A stretch of 64,000 bases of DNA from Bettongia penicillata ogilbyi (GCA_023548195.1 JAJHZJ010000419.1:4108273-4172272); one strand, 5' to 3'; shown: positions 11,707 to 22,904, counted from the stretch's first letter. A program made the numbers and translations. The notes: generated by a model from the sequence alone, not told the origin.

Positions 11707-12420
11707 CTGTTCACCAAGAAAGTAACCTTCTATGGTCTAATTTTTTTTCCCTTTTCTGGGCATTTTCCCAGCCAGTTATCTGACTTCTGAGATTCCTTTC
11801 CACCCCCGCCTAGTGCTTGGGGTCTGAGATTCAAATGCTGCTCCCCAGCCTCAGGGCTTTCAGCAGTTGCCTGGCTGCTATTCAGTGTGAGAGATTAAAT
11901 TCAGGTTTTCTGGTGAGGGCAGGGCCACCTGCTAGGCTCAGTTCCCTCAGGAGTTTTATGTGGAGACCTTCTGTAATGGACCCAAGCTCCTTCCTGCTCC
12001 AGGAGTCCCTGGCTGCTCCTTCCCCCACTGCTTCCTCATGAGGGGGCCTGAGTTATGGAGACACCCCACTCCCCTCTCGGCCAGCCCAGAAGACTCTCTC
12101 ACTGACCTGTGCACCTGTGGGTTGAGTGACCTTTGTGGCCACCGGAGATTCTGTCCCTGAAGCCTGCTTGGATCTGCTCTTCTCCAGCCACATGGCCAAG
12201 GCATGGCCGGGGTCTGCTCCAGGTTCAGAGCATGATGGACCTTTGGTGGGGGTTTTTCAGGGCTCTCTGGAACAGAAATCTCCTCCACTCTGTTGCTGTG
12301 CGGCTTCCACTGCTCCAGAACCCATTAGGAGTTCTTTTTATAGGTACTTTATGGGCTCTGGGTTCGGAGCTAGCGTATGTGAATCTTTCTACTCCACCAT
12401 CTTGGCTCCTCCCCCACAAT

Positions 12421-13492
12421 AGTTCTTGATGAGAGTATTCTGTTTTTGTTTACTTATTCTTCCACCCTTAATTCCTGATTCAGACTTCTCATTAGAGGCA
12501 GGATCTGCATACTTCTGGAGAGAATGGTCATTGTTGGTCCTGTTTTTTTTATTTCTCTTGTATCTTGCTACTTATGGGTATTGGGTGTTATATTATTTAA
12601 GGATTGGGGGGACAGCTTATGTTGAAGAGCTCCATACTTTCAGGAAACCAAAGCTGTCTGATCCTTGGCAAAGTCTAATGTCTGCTCTCTTGGTCCATAT
12701 TTTGCAATCTCCTGACCTTGGTTTAGCTCTGAGCAACAAACTGTTTACTTGCCTTTGATAAGCTATCCAGTAGACTGCTATTGGACTCAACTACAATTCA
12801 TCAGTTAGTCATTAAGAATTTAATTTGCAGAGCTCTGTAGGTTCAGAGTGACCGAATTATAATTTCTGCTTTTGTCTAATTTTATCATCCTGGTTGTTTT
12901 GAGGAATGCTTCACCCTGGGCTGGAGTCTTGGTCAGAGAAGTTGCTCTTCCAGCTTTGGTATAACACACTTCTTCTCACTTCTGTTATTGCTTCTTGCCC
13001 AGGACACAACCTTGAGCTTAAGATCATTCCTTTTACTTTTACCCCTTGATATTGTTCTATATGACCATTTTTGCTTTTTCCTGCCTCTTCAAGCATACAT
13101 CTTTTTCTTGCTCTTCATTGGATCTGTGACCCAGTTCTGGAACATGAAAGAAAAAGTAGCTAGCTGGCACTTTCCCCTGCTTCCTGCATAGTATTAGATC
13201 CCTTTTATTGGCTTGACACCTTTTCTTGCCATAGGGTCCAGCTACAGGTCCTCAGTGTCTGTGATAGAAGACTTTGAGCTGTACACATCTAACTAGACTC
13301 TATCCTCAAAATTTTTTTCTGTTTTTCCTCTTTGACAACCTGGATTAGAAAAAAAGTCTCACAATGATTGTTTTCCCCTTTGTATTTCTTGATCATGACT
13401 CAGTCTTATCTATTTTCAAGATCTGGCAGCATAGTTGTGAATGGGAGTTGGGTTTTACTGCTTCCTCCCATTCTGCCATCTTGGATAGTCTC
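12421..13492 (-). mobile_element. L1 5' untranslated region
   Basis: It ends on the plus strand with 'ccattctgccatcttgga' (13470-13487), the reverse complement of an L1-type 5' terminus, and resembles the long 5' leaders of marsupial L1s in composition. It abuts the 5' end of the HAL1 at 12420. It could be the 5' part of the same L1 as 6790-8618, split by the HAL1 and having lost most of its ORFs, or an independent copy; I found no clear target duplication to decide. Confidence 0.55.
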
Positions 13493-13729
13493 TTTGATTA
13501 ACTTCATTTTACATGACTAAAATAAACCAAACTAAACCATTTGACTTTGCTTATCTAAACTTATCTCTTCTAATACCTAGTACAATGCTCTTCCCCTATT
13601 GGGTGAGTAAAGAGTATTTGTGGTGCTATTTTATTTAATTTGATGCATTGTAGCTAGAAGCAATATGCAGAATGGGAGCTATTGACTCAATAGAAGGGGA
13701 AAAATTAACAACTAAAGCTGTCCAAAAAC

Positions 13730-13965
13730 CACAATGTATTATCTTTGGAGATAATGAGTTTCTCTATTATCTTTGGAGGTAATGAGTTCCTCCTCACTGG
13801 AGCATTCAAATAGAAGATCATTAACCACATGTTGGCTGTGTGGTAGAAGAAGTTTCTGCTGAGGTATGAAGTGTACTAAATGCTCTCTAAGGTCCCTTTT
13901 GTTGCAGACATTCAGTGATTCTATGAAGGAAAAGTGAGCAACAAAAGCCAAATCCAGGTTTTTTA
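13730..13965 (-). mobile_element. CR1/L3 LINE 3' fragment
   Basis: On the minus strand it reads like the CR1/L3-type 3' region: 'gggaccttagagagcattta' followed by a stretch corresponding to 'gtgaggaggaactcattacc'. It carries a local tandem duplication of about 28 bp (13738-13765 and 13766-13793). The 103-residue frame here is non-functional. Confidence 0.6.
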
Positions 13966-14439
13966 TATTTTCTCTATTCCTAACAGCAAACATAGAAGAG
14001 AGTGAAGGCAATTTTTCAGATAGCCTTTGAGAAGCATCACCACCCCTCAAATCTCACTCTATGCCTGGTTTGTGAATTAGTAATGATAAGGAATCAGTAA
14101 TGATTATTATATACGGAGCTGTTTCAATATATGTAAATGTTGAATCAGTCTAATTCTTGTGGAAGGTTTCTATAGCCAAGTAAAATATACACACTGTGAG
14201 TTATAGAAATTTAGCCCAATCTGGAGTAATTAATACTTTTGGCTCTTCCTTATGACTCATCAAGCTTTCATATTCTGCCTGCCACTTTCCCCCATGGTTC
14301 TTGATAGTATAATGAGGTCAGATTTCTAAGTGGTTTGATAAAGAAAAAGAAATAAGATTTTGTTATGAGACATATACAAACTTTATCCTTGATAATGTAG
14401 ACTAATTATGAATTGGTCAAATAATGATTGTCAGCTATA

Positions 14440-14520
14440 TCCCCTAAGAATGAGATAATGGAGATTAAATGCTTCACAAACCTTAAAGTACTTATAAGTA
14501 AGCTACCATTTTTATTATTT
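14440..14520 (+). repeat. SINE 3'-half fragment
   Basis: 'tgagataatggagattaaatg' and the following 'cttcacaaaccttaaagtac' match the 3' half common to the MIR/CORE-like SINEs in this window. No A/B box head is present, so it is a truncated copy. Confidence 0.45.
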
Positions 14521-14589
14521 TTTTTTCTAAATATAAAGCCTATTTGTTAGTATAAAGAGATACTACAACCAGCTCATTGTTAAAATGGA

Positions 14590-14692
14590 AATCCAATTTA
14601 ATAAACATTTAAGTGCTTATTATATGCCAGGTACTGAGTTAATTAATGGAGATATAGTCCTTCACTTTAATGAGTTTATAATCTACATGAAT
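14590..14692 (-). repeat. L2 3'-end fragment (hosts the next SINE)
   Basis: It reads as the reverse complement of the L2 3' end ('ttatatgccaggtactgag', then 'gtttataatctacatga'). It is interrupted by a SINE whose target duplication copies its last bases. Confidence 0.65.
14680..14692. repeat. Target site duplication, left
   Basis: 'aatctacatgaat' is repeated exactly at 14985-14997, on the other side of the SINE. A perfect 13-bp duplication is typical of LINE-driven insertion and implies a fairly recent event. Confidence 0.9.
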
Positions 14693-14984
14693 TCGGGCAA
14701 CTAGGTGGTGTAATGGATAGAGCACCAGTGCAGGAATCAGGAGGACCTGAGTTCATGTCTCACCTCAGACACTTGACACTCATTAGCTGTGTGACCTTGG
14801 GCAAGTCACTTAACCCCAATTGCCTCATCTTGGGTCATCTCCAGTCATCCTGATGAATGTCACTGGATTCAGATGGCTCAGAAGGAGAAGTGAGGATGAT
14901 GACCTGCACAGCCCTCCCTCACATGCAAGTCATGTCATTATTTCTCTGATAGCATGCCCTTTTTTGGCAACAAAGCACTAATAC
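14693..14984 (+). mobile_element. tRNA-derived SINE with RTE-like tail
   Basis: The head 'ggtggtgtaatggatagagc' and the later 'gacctgagttcatgtctcac' form the tRNA-like part with A- and B-box-like sequences (RNA polymerase III promoter). The middle 'tgtgaccttgggcaagtcac' is conserved in many copies here. The 3' part (about 14870-14980) equals that of the SINE at 38637 and ends in a tail similar to the RTE-like LINE. Perfect 13-bp target duplications flank it. This is the best preserved SINE in the window. Confidence 0.9.
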
Positions 14985-15309
14985 AATCTACATGAATATG
15001 TGTTCGATATAGCATTTATGTTCTATGGTTAGTAAGACATATGTTTGGAATTGTTTTTTTTTTTGTTTGTTTGTTTTGCCTCAGGAGTGATGATATAATT
15101 TTTTTAGTTAGTACAAAATCTCTCATTAAGTTCTCTATTTTGATATTTACCAAACACTTCAGAGGTGCCTGGCTTGGGTTGGATAATTTATGGCCCTGGA
15201 AACTAACTGACTCTCATAGGAATCAAACCCATGCCCTCAGCCTCAACAGCCTAGGATCTACAATTTAGGTAATATGCACCAAGTATACTTTTTAGTGCCT
15301 TTTCTGTCA

Positions 15310-15460
15310 GTCAATAAATATTTATTAATCACTTGCTATGTGTTATAGGCATCATGCCTGTCAGTGGGAATTCAAAGAAAGGCAAAATACAGTTCTTGTT
15401 CTTAAGGAGCACAGTCTAATGGAAGGAACTATTTGCAAACAACTATGTACAAACACAATT
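15310..15460 (-). repeat. L2 3'-end fragment
   Basis: It contains 'aataaatatttattaatcac', then 'cttgctatgtgttataggca' and 'ttcttaaggagcacagtcta', the reverse complement of the L2 3' region. Confidence 0.65.
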
Positions 15461-15689
15461 CTCTCTTCCTCTCTCCCCTTGTCCTTATCCCTATTTCTGT
15501 ACATCTCCATATCTAGCTATCACTATCTTGCTTATATAACATCATACACATATGTACATATCTATGTATTGATATCTATGTTTCAAATTGGAGTTAATCA
15601 ACACAAGGATAGGTCTAGGCAGTACTTTTTTCCTCCCTTTTGCTAGGTTGTGTGGTCTAATACTAATCTTTTTGACTACTAGTATACTA

Positions 15690-15970
15690 GTATAGTATCT
15701 GTCTCCTATATTCCATCCAATTTCAGCTAAAATCTCACCGTCTGCAAGATTTTTTCCCAATGTCTCTCAATATCAATGACTTACCTCTATTCATTACTAA
15801 TTTGTTCTATATGTAGTTTATTTGTCCATTACTGTTTACATGTTGTCTTCCCTATTAGAGTATAAGCTCATTGAGATCAGAGATTGAATCTTGCTATTTT
15901 TTGCATTCTCATCATTTAGCAAGATTCCTGACATATAGTAGGTGTTTAATAAATATTTGTTGATGTACTG
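15690..15970 (+). repeat. L2 3'-end fragment
   Basis: It runs from 'tttcagctaaaatctcac' through 'attagagtataagctcattg' to 'catatagtaggtgtttaata', the standard L2 end in plus orientation. Confidence 0.75.
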
Positions 15971-15974
15971 GTTA

Positions 15975-16670
15975 CAGTATGGAGTATATCTTTGTACTTT
16001 AAGTTGAAAACATTTATAGACCAATTCATTTTCATTGCCACAATGTTTTATTTCCTCTAAGGAGATTCATTTTGTTTTTGTGATAGAATAAGTTTTCGTT
16101 TGAAAGTAATAAGTCATCCAGTGGTTGTCAGAAGCTATAAAAGGACATATTTATGTGCAGAAGGAGATTTGCACTGATGAATTCATTTATCTTTGAAGAA
16201 TTTTTATGCTATTATAAGAAATTATGTGAACATTTTCTTATTTAATTTCTTGTTAACATATCTCAAACCAATTTCCTAAGAAAGGCTAAAGTCAGAGACA
16301 TATGCTACGTAAAGCTAATTAATGCATGTTTTCTTTATACTTAAAAATTTCTTATTGTTGGTGCATTTTTTGATTGATGGAACTTAAAAGTAAGATGTTT
16401 CATAGAAGTGTATGCTGAAGCTTTTTGGTAATTTCTCTTGTTATTGAAGATGATGTAGAATGTGTATTTTAGAGAGAGAAGAAGGAATTCCCAGAAGGTA
16501 ATAATCATAAATAAATGTCTAAAATATAATATCAGAAGAACAGGGAGGGACAGTATCATTGAATTTGTCACTAAGTGTCTTCAATGTCTATTTCTAAGGT
16601 GCCTGATTCATCACCACCTTTATGTAAGTCAATCATATATCAATGCCTGAAATTTCCCAGGGATTTTGCT
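15975..16670. other. Unassigned AT-rich stretch
   Basis: No gene or repeat family is recognised. Short frames on both strands overlap one another and show no domain. Confidence 0.5.
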
Positions 16671-16674
16671 AAGA

Positions 16675-16830
16675 GATACAACACAATATAGTGGATAAAA
16701 AGCCAGTTTGAGAGTTAGGATGACCTGGGTTTAAAGTCCCATTTCTGATGGATCCTGTTTCTGTCACTTTGGGAAGGCAAGCCACTTAACCTCTCATTGA
16801 TTTAGGTGATTCTAAGAGGGAGGGCAAATG
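16675..16830 (+). repeat. tRNA-derived SINE, diverged
   Basis: A tRNA-like head ('atagtggataaaaagccagt'), a B-box-like region ('cctgggtttaaagtccc') and 'ggcaagccacttaacctct' follow the SINE order seen at 14693. Confidence 0.65.
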
Positions 16831-17124
16831 TTAGTCTGCATTGGTAGAGGGAACTTTCTCAGCTGTGAGTTCCTTAAATTGATGAAATCATAGGTCCAGA
16901 TTCAAATAAGAAGAATACCTAGAAAGAATGGGTAGTTGTCTATTTGCTATGATTTGAATGATTTTAGGAATATTTGCTCTAAAAATAAAATAAAATATCT
17001 GGATTTCACACATTAATAAAATGCACCATACAAGCCCATGAAACTGGGTGAATGAAAACTTAGTCTAAGTATATCTAGCTTGCCCTAAGACCATGCTTCA
17101 CATTCCACCTAGTTGGCTAGCAAT

Positions 17125-17640
17125 CCATCCAGGGTTGTCATTGTTTAATGATGACTAGTACCTGTGGTATGAGGGCTTGCTGAGCCTTTTGCAGGGCTGC
17201 CCATCCATTTCTTGTGTCTATCTTCACCCAGATCTCATCTATGGCCCCAAGAAGCTGTATCAGGCACAACAGCCACAACCTGCTAAAACCCTATCAAAAC
17301 TTGGTAGATGGGCTAAAAACTAGGCTGAAGATAAACAACAGGCTACATCCTGTCAGTGAGTTAGGGGGATGTCTAGTCAAATACTCTCTGTTGGAATAAG
17401 CAGATGAGAACAATTTGTTCCAATGACCATGAAGATGACTGAACACCATCCTCTGCATCCTGGGCCAGTCATCTTGACTTTTGTCTTGCCACTGGACTTC
17501 AATGACTATGGAAGAGAGAGTGACACTAAAGACTTTGGGCAACTCTGCCTCACTTAAATCCAATTCTCCCACAAGTCAAGGCATCATCCTGTGATGACAT
17601 TGGTCTACCTTAAAAATAAAGGATGAACAACAATAAGAAC
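17125..17640 (+). mobile_element. About 515-bp RTE-tailed non-autonomous element
   Basis: It is the plus-strand counterpart of 7118-7664 and 48835-49345. Landmarks are 'ggtatgagggcttgctgagc' near the 5' side, 'gaacaatttgttccaatgac' in the middle and 'caactctgcctcacttaaat' near the 3' side. It ends with 'aaggatgaacaacaataag', an RTE-like A/C-rich tail. The start is approximate. The 92-residue minus-strand frame across it is chance. Confidence 0.7.
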
Positions 17641-17739
17641 ATTTTGCCATTTGCCCTGATGTCATGTCCCCGCTGGTTCTCCACATCTTTCTTGGGGCGT
17701 AGTTATCATGTTAATCATACTGACATTTTTGTTAAGGAC

Positions 17740-17940
17740 TAATCAGTTGACTGCTCCATGGATTACCATTCCTGTGACTTTCTGACCAAATTGGCTTCTG
17801 AATACCATTCCATTATATTTTTTGGTTTCTTTCTATTATAATGTAAGTTACATAAGGTCAGGGACAGACTAGCTTTTCTGCATTTGCTTCTCTAGTACTT
17901 ATAACAGTGCCAGGAAATAGTAAGCATAGTAAATAAAAAA
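17740..17940 (+). repeat. L2 3'-end fragment with A-rich end
   Basis: 'ataaggtcagggacagacta' and 'acttataacagtgccaggaa' mark a diverged L2 end, followed by an A-rich run at 17932-17944. Confidence 0.6.
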
Positions 17941-18369
17941 AAAAAGAATTCAGTTATTCATTTATTCCCTTAGTTTCAATGAGACGAGGAAGACCTCAGC
18001 ATTTTAGATGCATATCCTATGGTGTATCATACTGGATGGGTAGAAATGGATAAGTTCAATCTACATCATTAGAGGGAGTACCCATTTTGGTGAAGTCATC
18101 TATTTTATAGCATATTGGAAAATTTTGCTCTCATTATTTTCCTCACTTAATACTTTAAATTTTATATTCATATGCCACTGGACATGCCAATTAATGGATA
18201 CTATGTTATCAGTGATTTATAGATATTTCAGGAGCAGTGATTTACCAGTATAGATATTTCTCCTATAAACATCAAAGGAAACCCCAGCACATTTTACTTG
18301 GTGGTCATGTTTGGTTTATAGGTTGCATTGACAGAAAAAAAATCTCATGAATAATCTTCTAACTCTTTC

Positions 18370-18560
18370 TTGGATCATTGGATTGAGAAAAAGAAAAAAA
18401 CTTTAGATCATCTAGTTAAGTTCTTTATTTTGTAATGAAAAACTGAGACAAAATAGAGACTTCTTAAAAATTTCGTAGGTTGTAAGGAGCAGAGAAAGGG
18501 TTTAAACTCAGGTCCTTTAATTCCAAATCCATTGGTGATATAAAGCCTCAACTAAGTTGA
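18370..18560 (-). repeat. MIR-like SINE, reverse
   Basis: The order 'aaaaactgagacaaaatag' and then 'tttaaactcaggtcctttaa' is the reverse complement of a MIR/CORE-type SINE. Strongly diverged. Confidence 0.4.
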
Positions 18561-18564
18561 TTCT

Positions 18565-19350
18565 CAGAGGAGGGGCATTCAGACAACATTCAGGCTTATA
18601 CTTTGTGCTTATTCAGCTTCCAAAATTAGAATTACATATCTAGTCTTACTCTCATTCCATAATTAAGAATAAGAAAAGGATATTAATGGAAGCATTAACA
18701 AATATGTGCCACAAAATTTCTATGCTCTGTTTGAATCATGTACTATTAATACTCATCTCTAAACCCTTAGAAAGAAGCACAAAGTAGTATGTAAAATGTT
18801 AATAATAAAGAGAACAGAAGATACGATGAAATATCCCTTGAGGGTCTTCAGGTAGCTTCATCTTTCATTATGTCTTTCTCTGGAATGACAGTTTCTTTTC
18901 AAGTCACTTCTTTTGTCTTTTATGAAGTGAAACATTGTGTGTGTGTGTATATGTTGGATAGTTCTTTGTATTACTGATATTCATTGCCTTGGGCATTATA
19001 CTTTTCATTTGAGAATTCCTAAATGATATATACTTTGGTTAGCCAAGGTTAAAATCACTTCCCATAAAGAAAAACCGAATAGTATTGTCTTGCCATACAG
19101 ATGGAATTTACACTGGCAGAACTAGATAATGAATAGGGTTTGTTCCACTCCAATGCTCTACCAGAAATATTTATGATTATGTCCTCTACAAAATGTGCAT
19201 AAGCTCAAGAATGACTGAATTGGCATGTGTTTAGTGAGTCTACTTGACCAGAGAGATGTGATTTCAGAAAATTGATTTTTGCTGATGTTCAGAAAAAATG
19301 GTCTTTCTTTTGAACTAGCTAAATTTTTAGAAAAAGGATTCACATTATGA
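18565..19350. other. Unassigned sequence
   Basis: Nothing is recognised except a short (GT)n run at about 18937-18949. Candidate for single-copy marsupial sequence. Confidence 0.5.
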
Positions 19351-19354
19351 CTTT

Positions 19355-19530
19355 GACTGTCACTTATTAAGTAGATGAAGATTGGTTAGCTGTTAAATCT
19401 CTCTGAGTCTCAACTTCATCATCGATAAAATGGGAATAGTAATATTTACATGGACACCATCATTGACTCTGTGAGGGAAGTGTTTTATAAATTTTAAAGT
19501 ATCATATGAATGTAAGATATTGATGTTCTC
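19355..19530 (+). repeat. MIR-like SINE
   Basis: 'tctctgagtctcaacttcat' and 'cgataaaatgggaatagtaa' followed by 'tgtgagggaagtgttttata' give the usual central and 3' parts of the SINE. The head is lost. Confidence 0.6.
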
Positions 19531-19534
19531 ATTA

Positions 19535-20290
19535 CACTGCAAGATATTTCATAATAGCACAAATCCTGGTTATAGTGTTATTAACTTAAATGCTTTGTTC
19601 CATATCTACTTTCATATCTGCCCTCAGAAATGATCTGGTCTTATACACTAGAAATTCCCCATTTTTGTGGGGCTTTAAATAATTCCAAGACAGTAGGCAC
19701 ATGGCCTGTGTACATACCTGATATCATTCTGGGCAGGGAACATGAGGAAAATATGAATGTATTTTAACTCTCTTTTGTTTGCCTCCACTCTGCCTCTAGT
19801 TTTTAAGAAAAACTCAAACCAGGATGGAAACATTTGATTTTCTTGGAAGCTTATAAAAACACCATAATTACTTGCTTGAATGCCTGGGCACTTATAGGTA
19901 AACAGGGGAGATGGCACAAAATAGAATCTGGTAAGTCCAAGTCATATCAAATTGTCTTTTATTGTAAGGTACAAAGAATCTCATGCATCTGAAAAGCCTT
20001 TGGCTTGGACTCTAAAGCTGAATTAAAGTATGAAAACTGATTTGAATGCATCCTCTTTTAGATAATTTTTTTTAAAAGAATTACTTGGTTACTTAGTAAG
20101 AGAATCTCTTCTCTAACATTGATAATAATTATTGTCTTACTCATTTGGCATTTTCCTCTTAGTTTCTTTAATTATTAGCGTAGGCTAAATAGCATTTTTT
20201 CCCAAGAAAACATCATTGGATAGATGCGCTTCTATGCCAAGAGTAAGAAACATACTTCCTTGCCTTTCAATCCTCTGTGTATCCTACCAC
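19535..20290. other. Unassigned sequence
   Basis: No gene or repeat family is recognised. Confidence 0.5.
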
Positions 20291-20294
20291 CACA

Positions 20295-20460
20295 AGCTCC
20301 TATAATCAACCAATCAGCATTTGTTAATTATCTACTATATACCAGGTACTGACTAAGTGCTGGGGATACAAGAAGAAGAAAAAGACAGTTTGTGCCCTCA
20401 AGGAACTTACAATCTAATAGGGAGATGGTGTAAACCAAAATATCAAAACCAAGTTCTAAA
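20295..20460 (-). repeat. L2 3'-end fragment
   Basis: 'ctactatataccaggtactg' and 'tcaaggaacttacaatctaa' form the reverse-complement L2 3' end. Confidence 0.75.
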
Positions 20461-20574
20461 GACAAGTGCTAGGTCACTTCCTATACTTGGTGTGACTTCC
20501 CCTACAGTTGGTCTTTTCTGTGCCATTGCCTCTAACTACACATGTTTTTGCCTCTGGTGAAAAAAATTTCATGG

Positions 20575-20740
20575 TTATATCCCTCAATTATTAGGCATAT
20601 TTTCATGTGTATATGTCTATCATTACCTAGAGTATAAGCGTCTTATAGAGATAGACGGTTCTTACTTTTTCCACATCCTTCATAGTACCTACTACAGTTC
20701 TGGTGAAGTAGTAGGAGATCAATAGGTCTCATTTGATTGA
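20575..20740 (+). repeat. L2-like fragment
   Basis: 'ttacctagagtataagcgtc' and 'cttcatagtacctactacag' resemble the L2 3' end in plus orientation. Diverged, low certainty. Confidence 0.4.
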
Positions 20741-20929
20741 TTAATTTTTCCAATGTCATTCTTTGGATTAGCAATTTTGGCTCTTGTGGGTATATTTTTC
20801 CACCACCACTACCTTCCTGAAACAATTGCACAGGGAACACAAGCCATCAACACAATGATTTCAAAAAGGTATGTATCAATAGCAAATGACTTGTTTTGTA
20901 GACATTACACCATTTTTAGAGACCATCTT

Positions 20930-21090
20930 TAACCACAGAGACCATTTGATTAGCTTGAATGGTAAAGTGGAAAGACCATTCTGGAAATAAGTTTCTAGTC
21001 CCAGACCTGCCGCTAGCTATGTGTGTTTCAGGGGAAAATGTTCAAGTTCTCTATATCTCAGTTTCCTCAGCTTTTTTTTTTTTTTAAAAA
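20930..21090 (+). repeat. SINE fragment ending in poly-T
   Basis: 'aaagtggaaagaccattctg' and 'ctatatctcagtttcctcag' match the SINE head and centre; a T run at 21072-21085 interrupts it. Confidence 0.5.
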
Positions 21091-21094
21091 GAGA

Positions 21095-21640
21095 AGGCTG
21101 TATTTAGATCATAGAATTATTGAACTGAAAACTCATGTTGTTGAACCCATACCTGAACAAGGAATCCCCTCTACAATATTCATTACATAAGTTTCCAGTT
21201 TCTACTTCAATAGCTTGAAAGAAGGGGAATTCATTATCCCTCAGATCTCATTCCTTTTGAATAGCCCTAATTTTTAAAATGTTCATTTTTTCTTTCAGGT
21301 AACATAAATCTATTTTCCTCTGGCTGCCACATAATAGTCCTCCTTTTTTCTATGGAGCTAAACAGAAACCGTCTTAACATTCTAATATTTAAAATATTTG
21401 AAATTATAGCCCAACCCCTCTTCTCTTCCCATACCGACTATTCTTTTCTCTCTCTTGTTTTGATGCTCTTGGTTACTCTCTGGATGTATTCTAGATTATC
21501 CTTGACTTTTCTTAGATATTTCTCTCATATGTGTCACTAAGAACTGGTATGCTAGATACTTAAACAGGATAGAGTACAGTGGAATTATCACCTCTCTTAT
21601 ATGAGATTTATGCTACTCAATGGACAGAAATGCATTAGTT
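21095..21640 (+). mobile_element. CR1/L3 LINE 3' region
   Basis: The order 'atagaattattgaactgaaa', 'ctggatgtattctagattat' and 'ggatagagtacagtggaatt' follows the CR1/L3-type 3' end that also occurs at 43690 and 23540. No reverse transcriptase part is present. Confidence 0.65.
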
Positions 21641-21692
21641 TTTCATATTTTTTGGTCACTATATCATACTCTTAACTCAGGAGGGAAACTAC

Positions 21693-21868
21693 CACTTGTC
21701 CTGACCTACATCTTGCCACTGGACTCTAATAACTCTGGAGAAGAGAATGAGAGAGATTATGCACAGTTCTACCTCACTTAAATCCAGTTCACTTGTAATA
21801 TCTTTTTTATCCACCCTCCTGATGTCATCAGTGCTCTTTGAGAATGAAGGACAAACAACAAACAGTAA
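21693..21868 (+). mobile_element. RTE-tailed element, 5'-truncated
   Basis: The last 175 bases of the element at 17125: 'cttgccactggactctaata', 'ctacctcacttaaatccag' and the terminal 'ctctttgagaatgaaggac' plus an A/C-rich tail. 5' truncation is normal for LINE-mobilised copies. Confidence 0.75.
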
Positions 21869-21869
21869 T

Positions 21870-22085
21870 TTATATTGAATTTAATATAACTATCAGTTCC
21901 TTTTCATATGAATTGCTGTCTATCTCTGTCTTTGTCTTTTCCATCCTATATAATACAACTGATATTTTAAACCTTCTCCTACGACTTTATTTCTATTAAC
22001 TTCACCTTAGCAGCTTTTCATTCACCAGACCTCATCCAATTGACTTATTTTTTGAATCACTATTCTATTATTAATATTTTAAGAT
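21870..22085 (+). repeat. Possible continuation of the CR1/L3 fragment
   Basis: The text after the RTE-tailed insertion ('cctcatccaattgacttatt') may continue the CR1/L3 element of 21095-21640, which would make the RTE-tailed copy a nested insertion. Weak. Confidence 0.3.
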
Positions 22086-22089
22086 TTCC

Positions 22090-22280
22090 AGAAAAAGTGC
22101 TGAATTCAGAGTCAAACAAATTAGGTTTAGATTGTGACTTTGCGACCTACTATGTGTATAACCTTGGGAAAATCCTTTTTAATCTCAATGCCTCAGTTTT
22201 CTCAACTATAAGATGATGATAGTTTAACAAGATGAGCTCTAGAGTGCCTTCTAGTTCTAAATCCATGAACTTGTGATCTC
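22090..22280 (+). repeat. tRNA-derived or MIR-like SINE
   Basis: Landmarks are 'gaattcagagtcaaacaaat', 'gcctcagttttctcaactat' and 'tagagtgccttctagttcta'. The 5' head is weak. Confidence 0.6.
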
Positions 22281-22284
22281 TGAT

Positions 22285-22900
22285 GAAAATTTTTAGTAAA
22301 ATAGGTTAAGGATTAGATATCTTGTTTCCAGCTTTCAAATCCTAGTTCTCATTTTGGAAGTTAGATAATTGAACAAGCTCTAAATCTATGCCATTCTAAC
22401 AGTTCTTCTGTAAGTAGATGTAGTCACTCAGAATCTCATCAAATATATGAATTTTAGGTTTTCATTAATTTCCCATTGCAAGGAAACATTGTATAATTTT
22501 GGAACTGGAGTGAAATTTGGGAACTTCTCCAAAAAAGAAGGAGAAGAGCCCTGAGGAGAGAGGATCTTTCCCATCAGAGTGTCTGTGACAAATGCATTGC
22601 AATGACAGAGTAGAGAGAAAGAAGCAGATAAGAGAAATTTTGCAACAGTAGCTTCCTCTCTCTAAGCCCAAAGGAAGAGATGAAAACTAAAGGAGACTGT
22701 TACCAGCTTTTGAAATTACACTGACATCTATCCCATATCTTCCTTAATATTTTTACCCTATTCTTATCCAGCCTATGGATCTAAATCTTTTTCACAAGCA
22801 TATTATGAGGGATTTTCCCAAACCTTTGTGAATATTATGTTTGTGGAATTGATCTCCCTGCTTAACAACTTTGCCAGAAAAGGAAATGAGGCAAGAATAC
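22285..22900. other. Unassigned sequence
   Basis: No gene or repeat family is recognised. Confidence 0.5.
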
Positions 22901-22904
22901 ACAT

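Larger units (their letters stand above)
8619..12420 (-). mobile_element. HAL1 half-LINE with ORF1 duplicated in tandem
   Basis: Minus-strand HAL1: the 5' end is at about 12395-12420 ('ccatcttggctcctccccc'), then a GC-richer 5' untranslated region, two successive ORF1 copies (about 10619-11706 and 9541-10618) and the usual 3' region to about 8619. It is about 3.8 kb long. Removing one ORF1 unit of about 1.08 kb leaves about 2.7 kb, the length of the HAL1 at 33101-35822. No 3' or 5' untranslated region separates the two ORF1 copies, which argues against two simple insertions. Confidence 0.8.

Noticed and set aside
11817..12429. Cluster of overlapping GC-richer frames on both strands
   Set aside because: They lie in the HAL1 5' untranslated region; frames overlap on both strands and none shows a domain.
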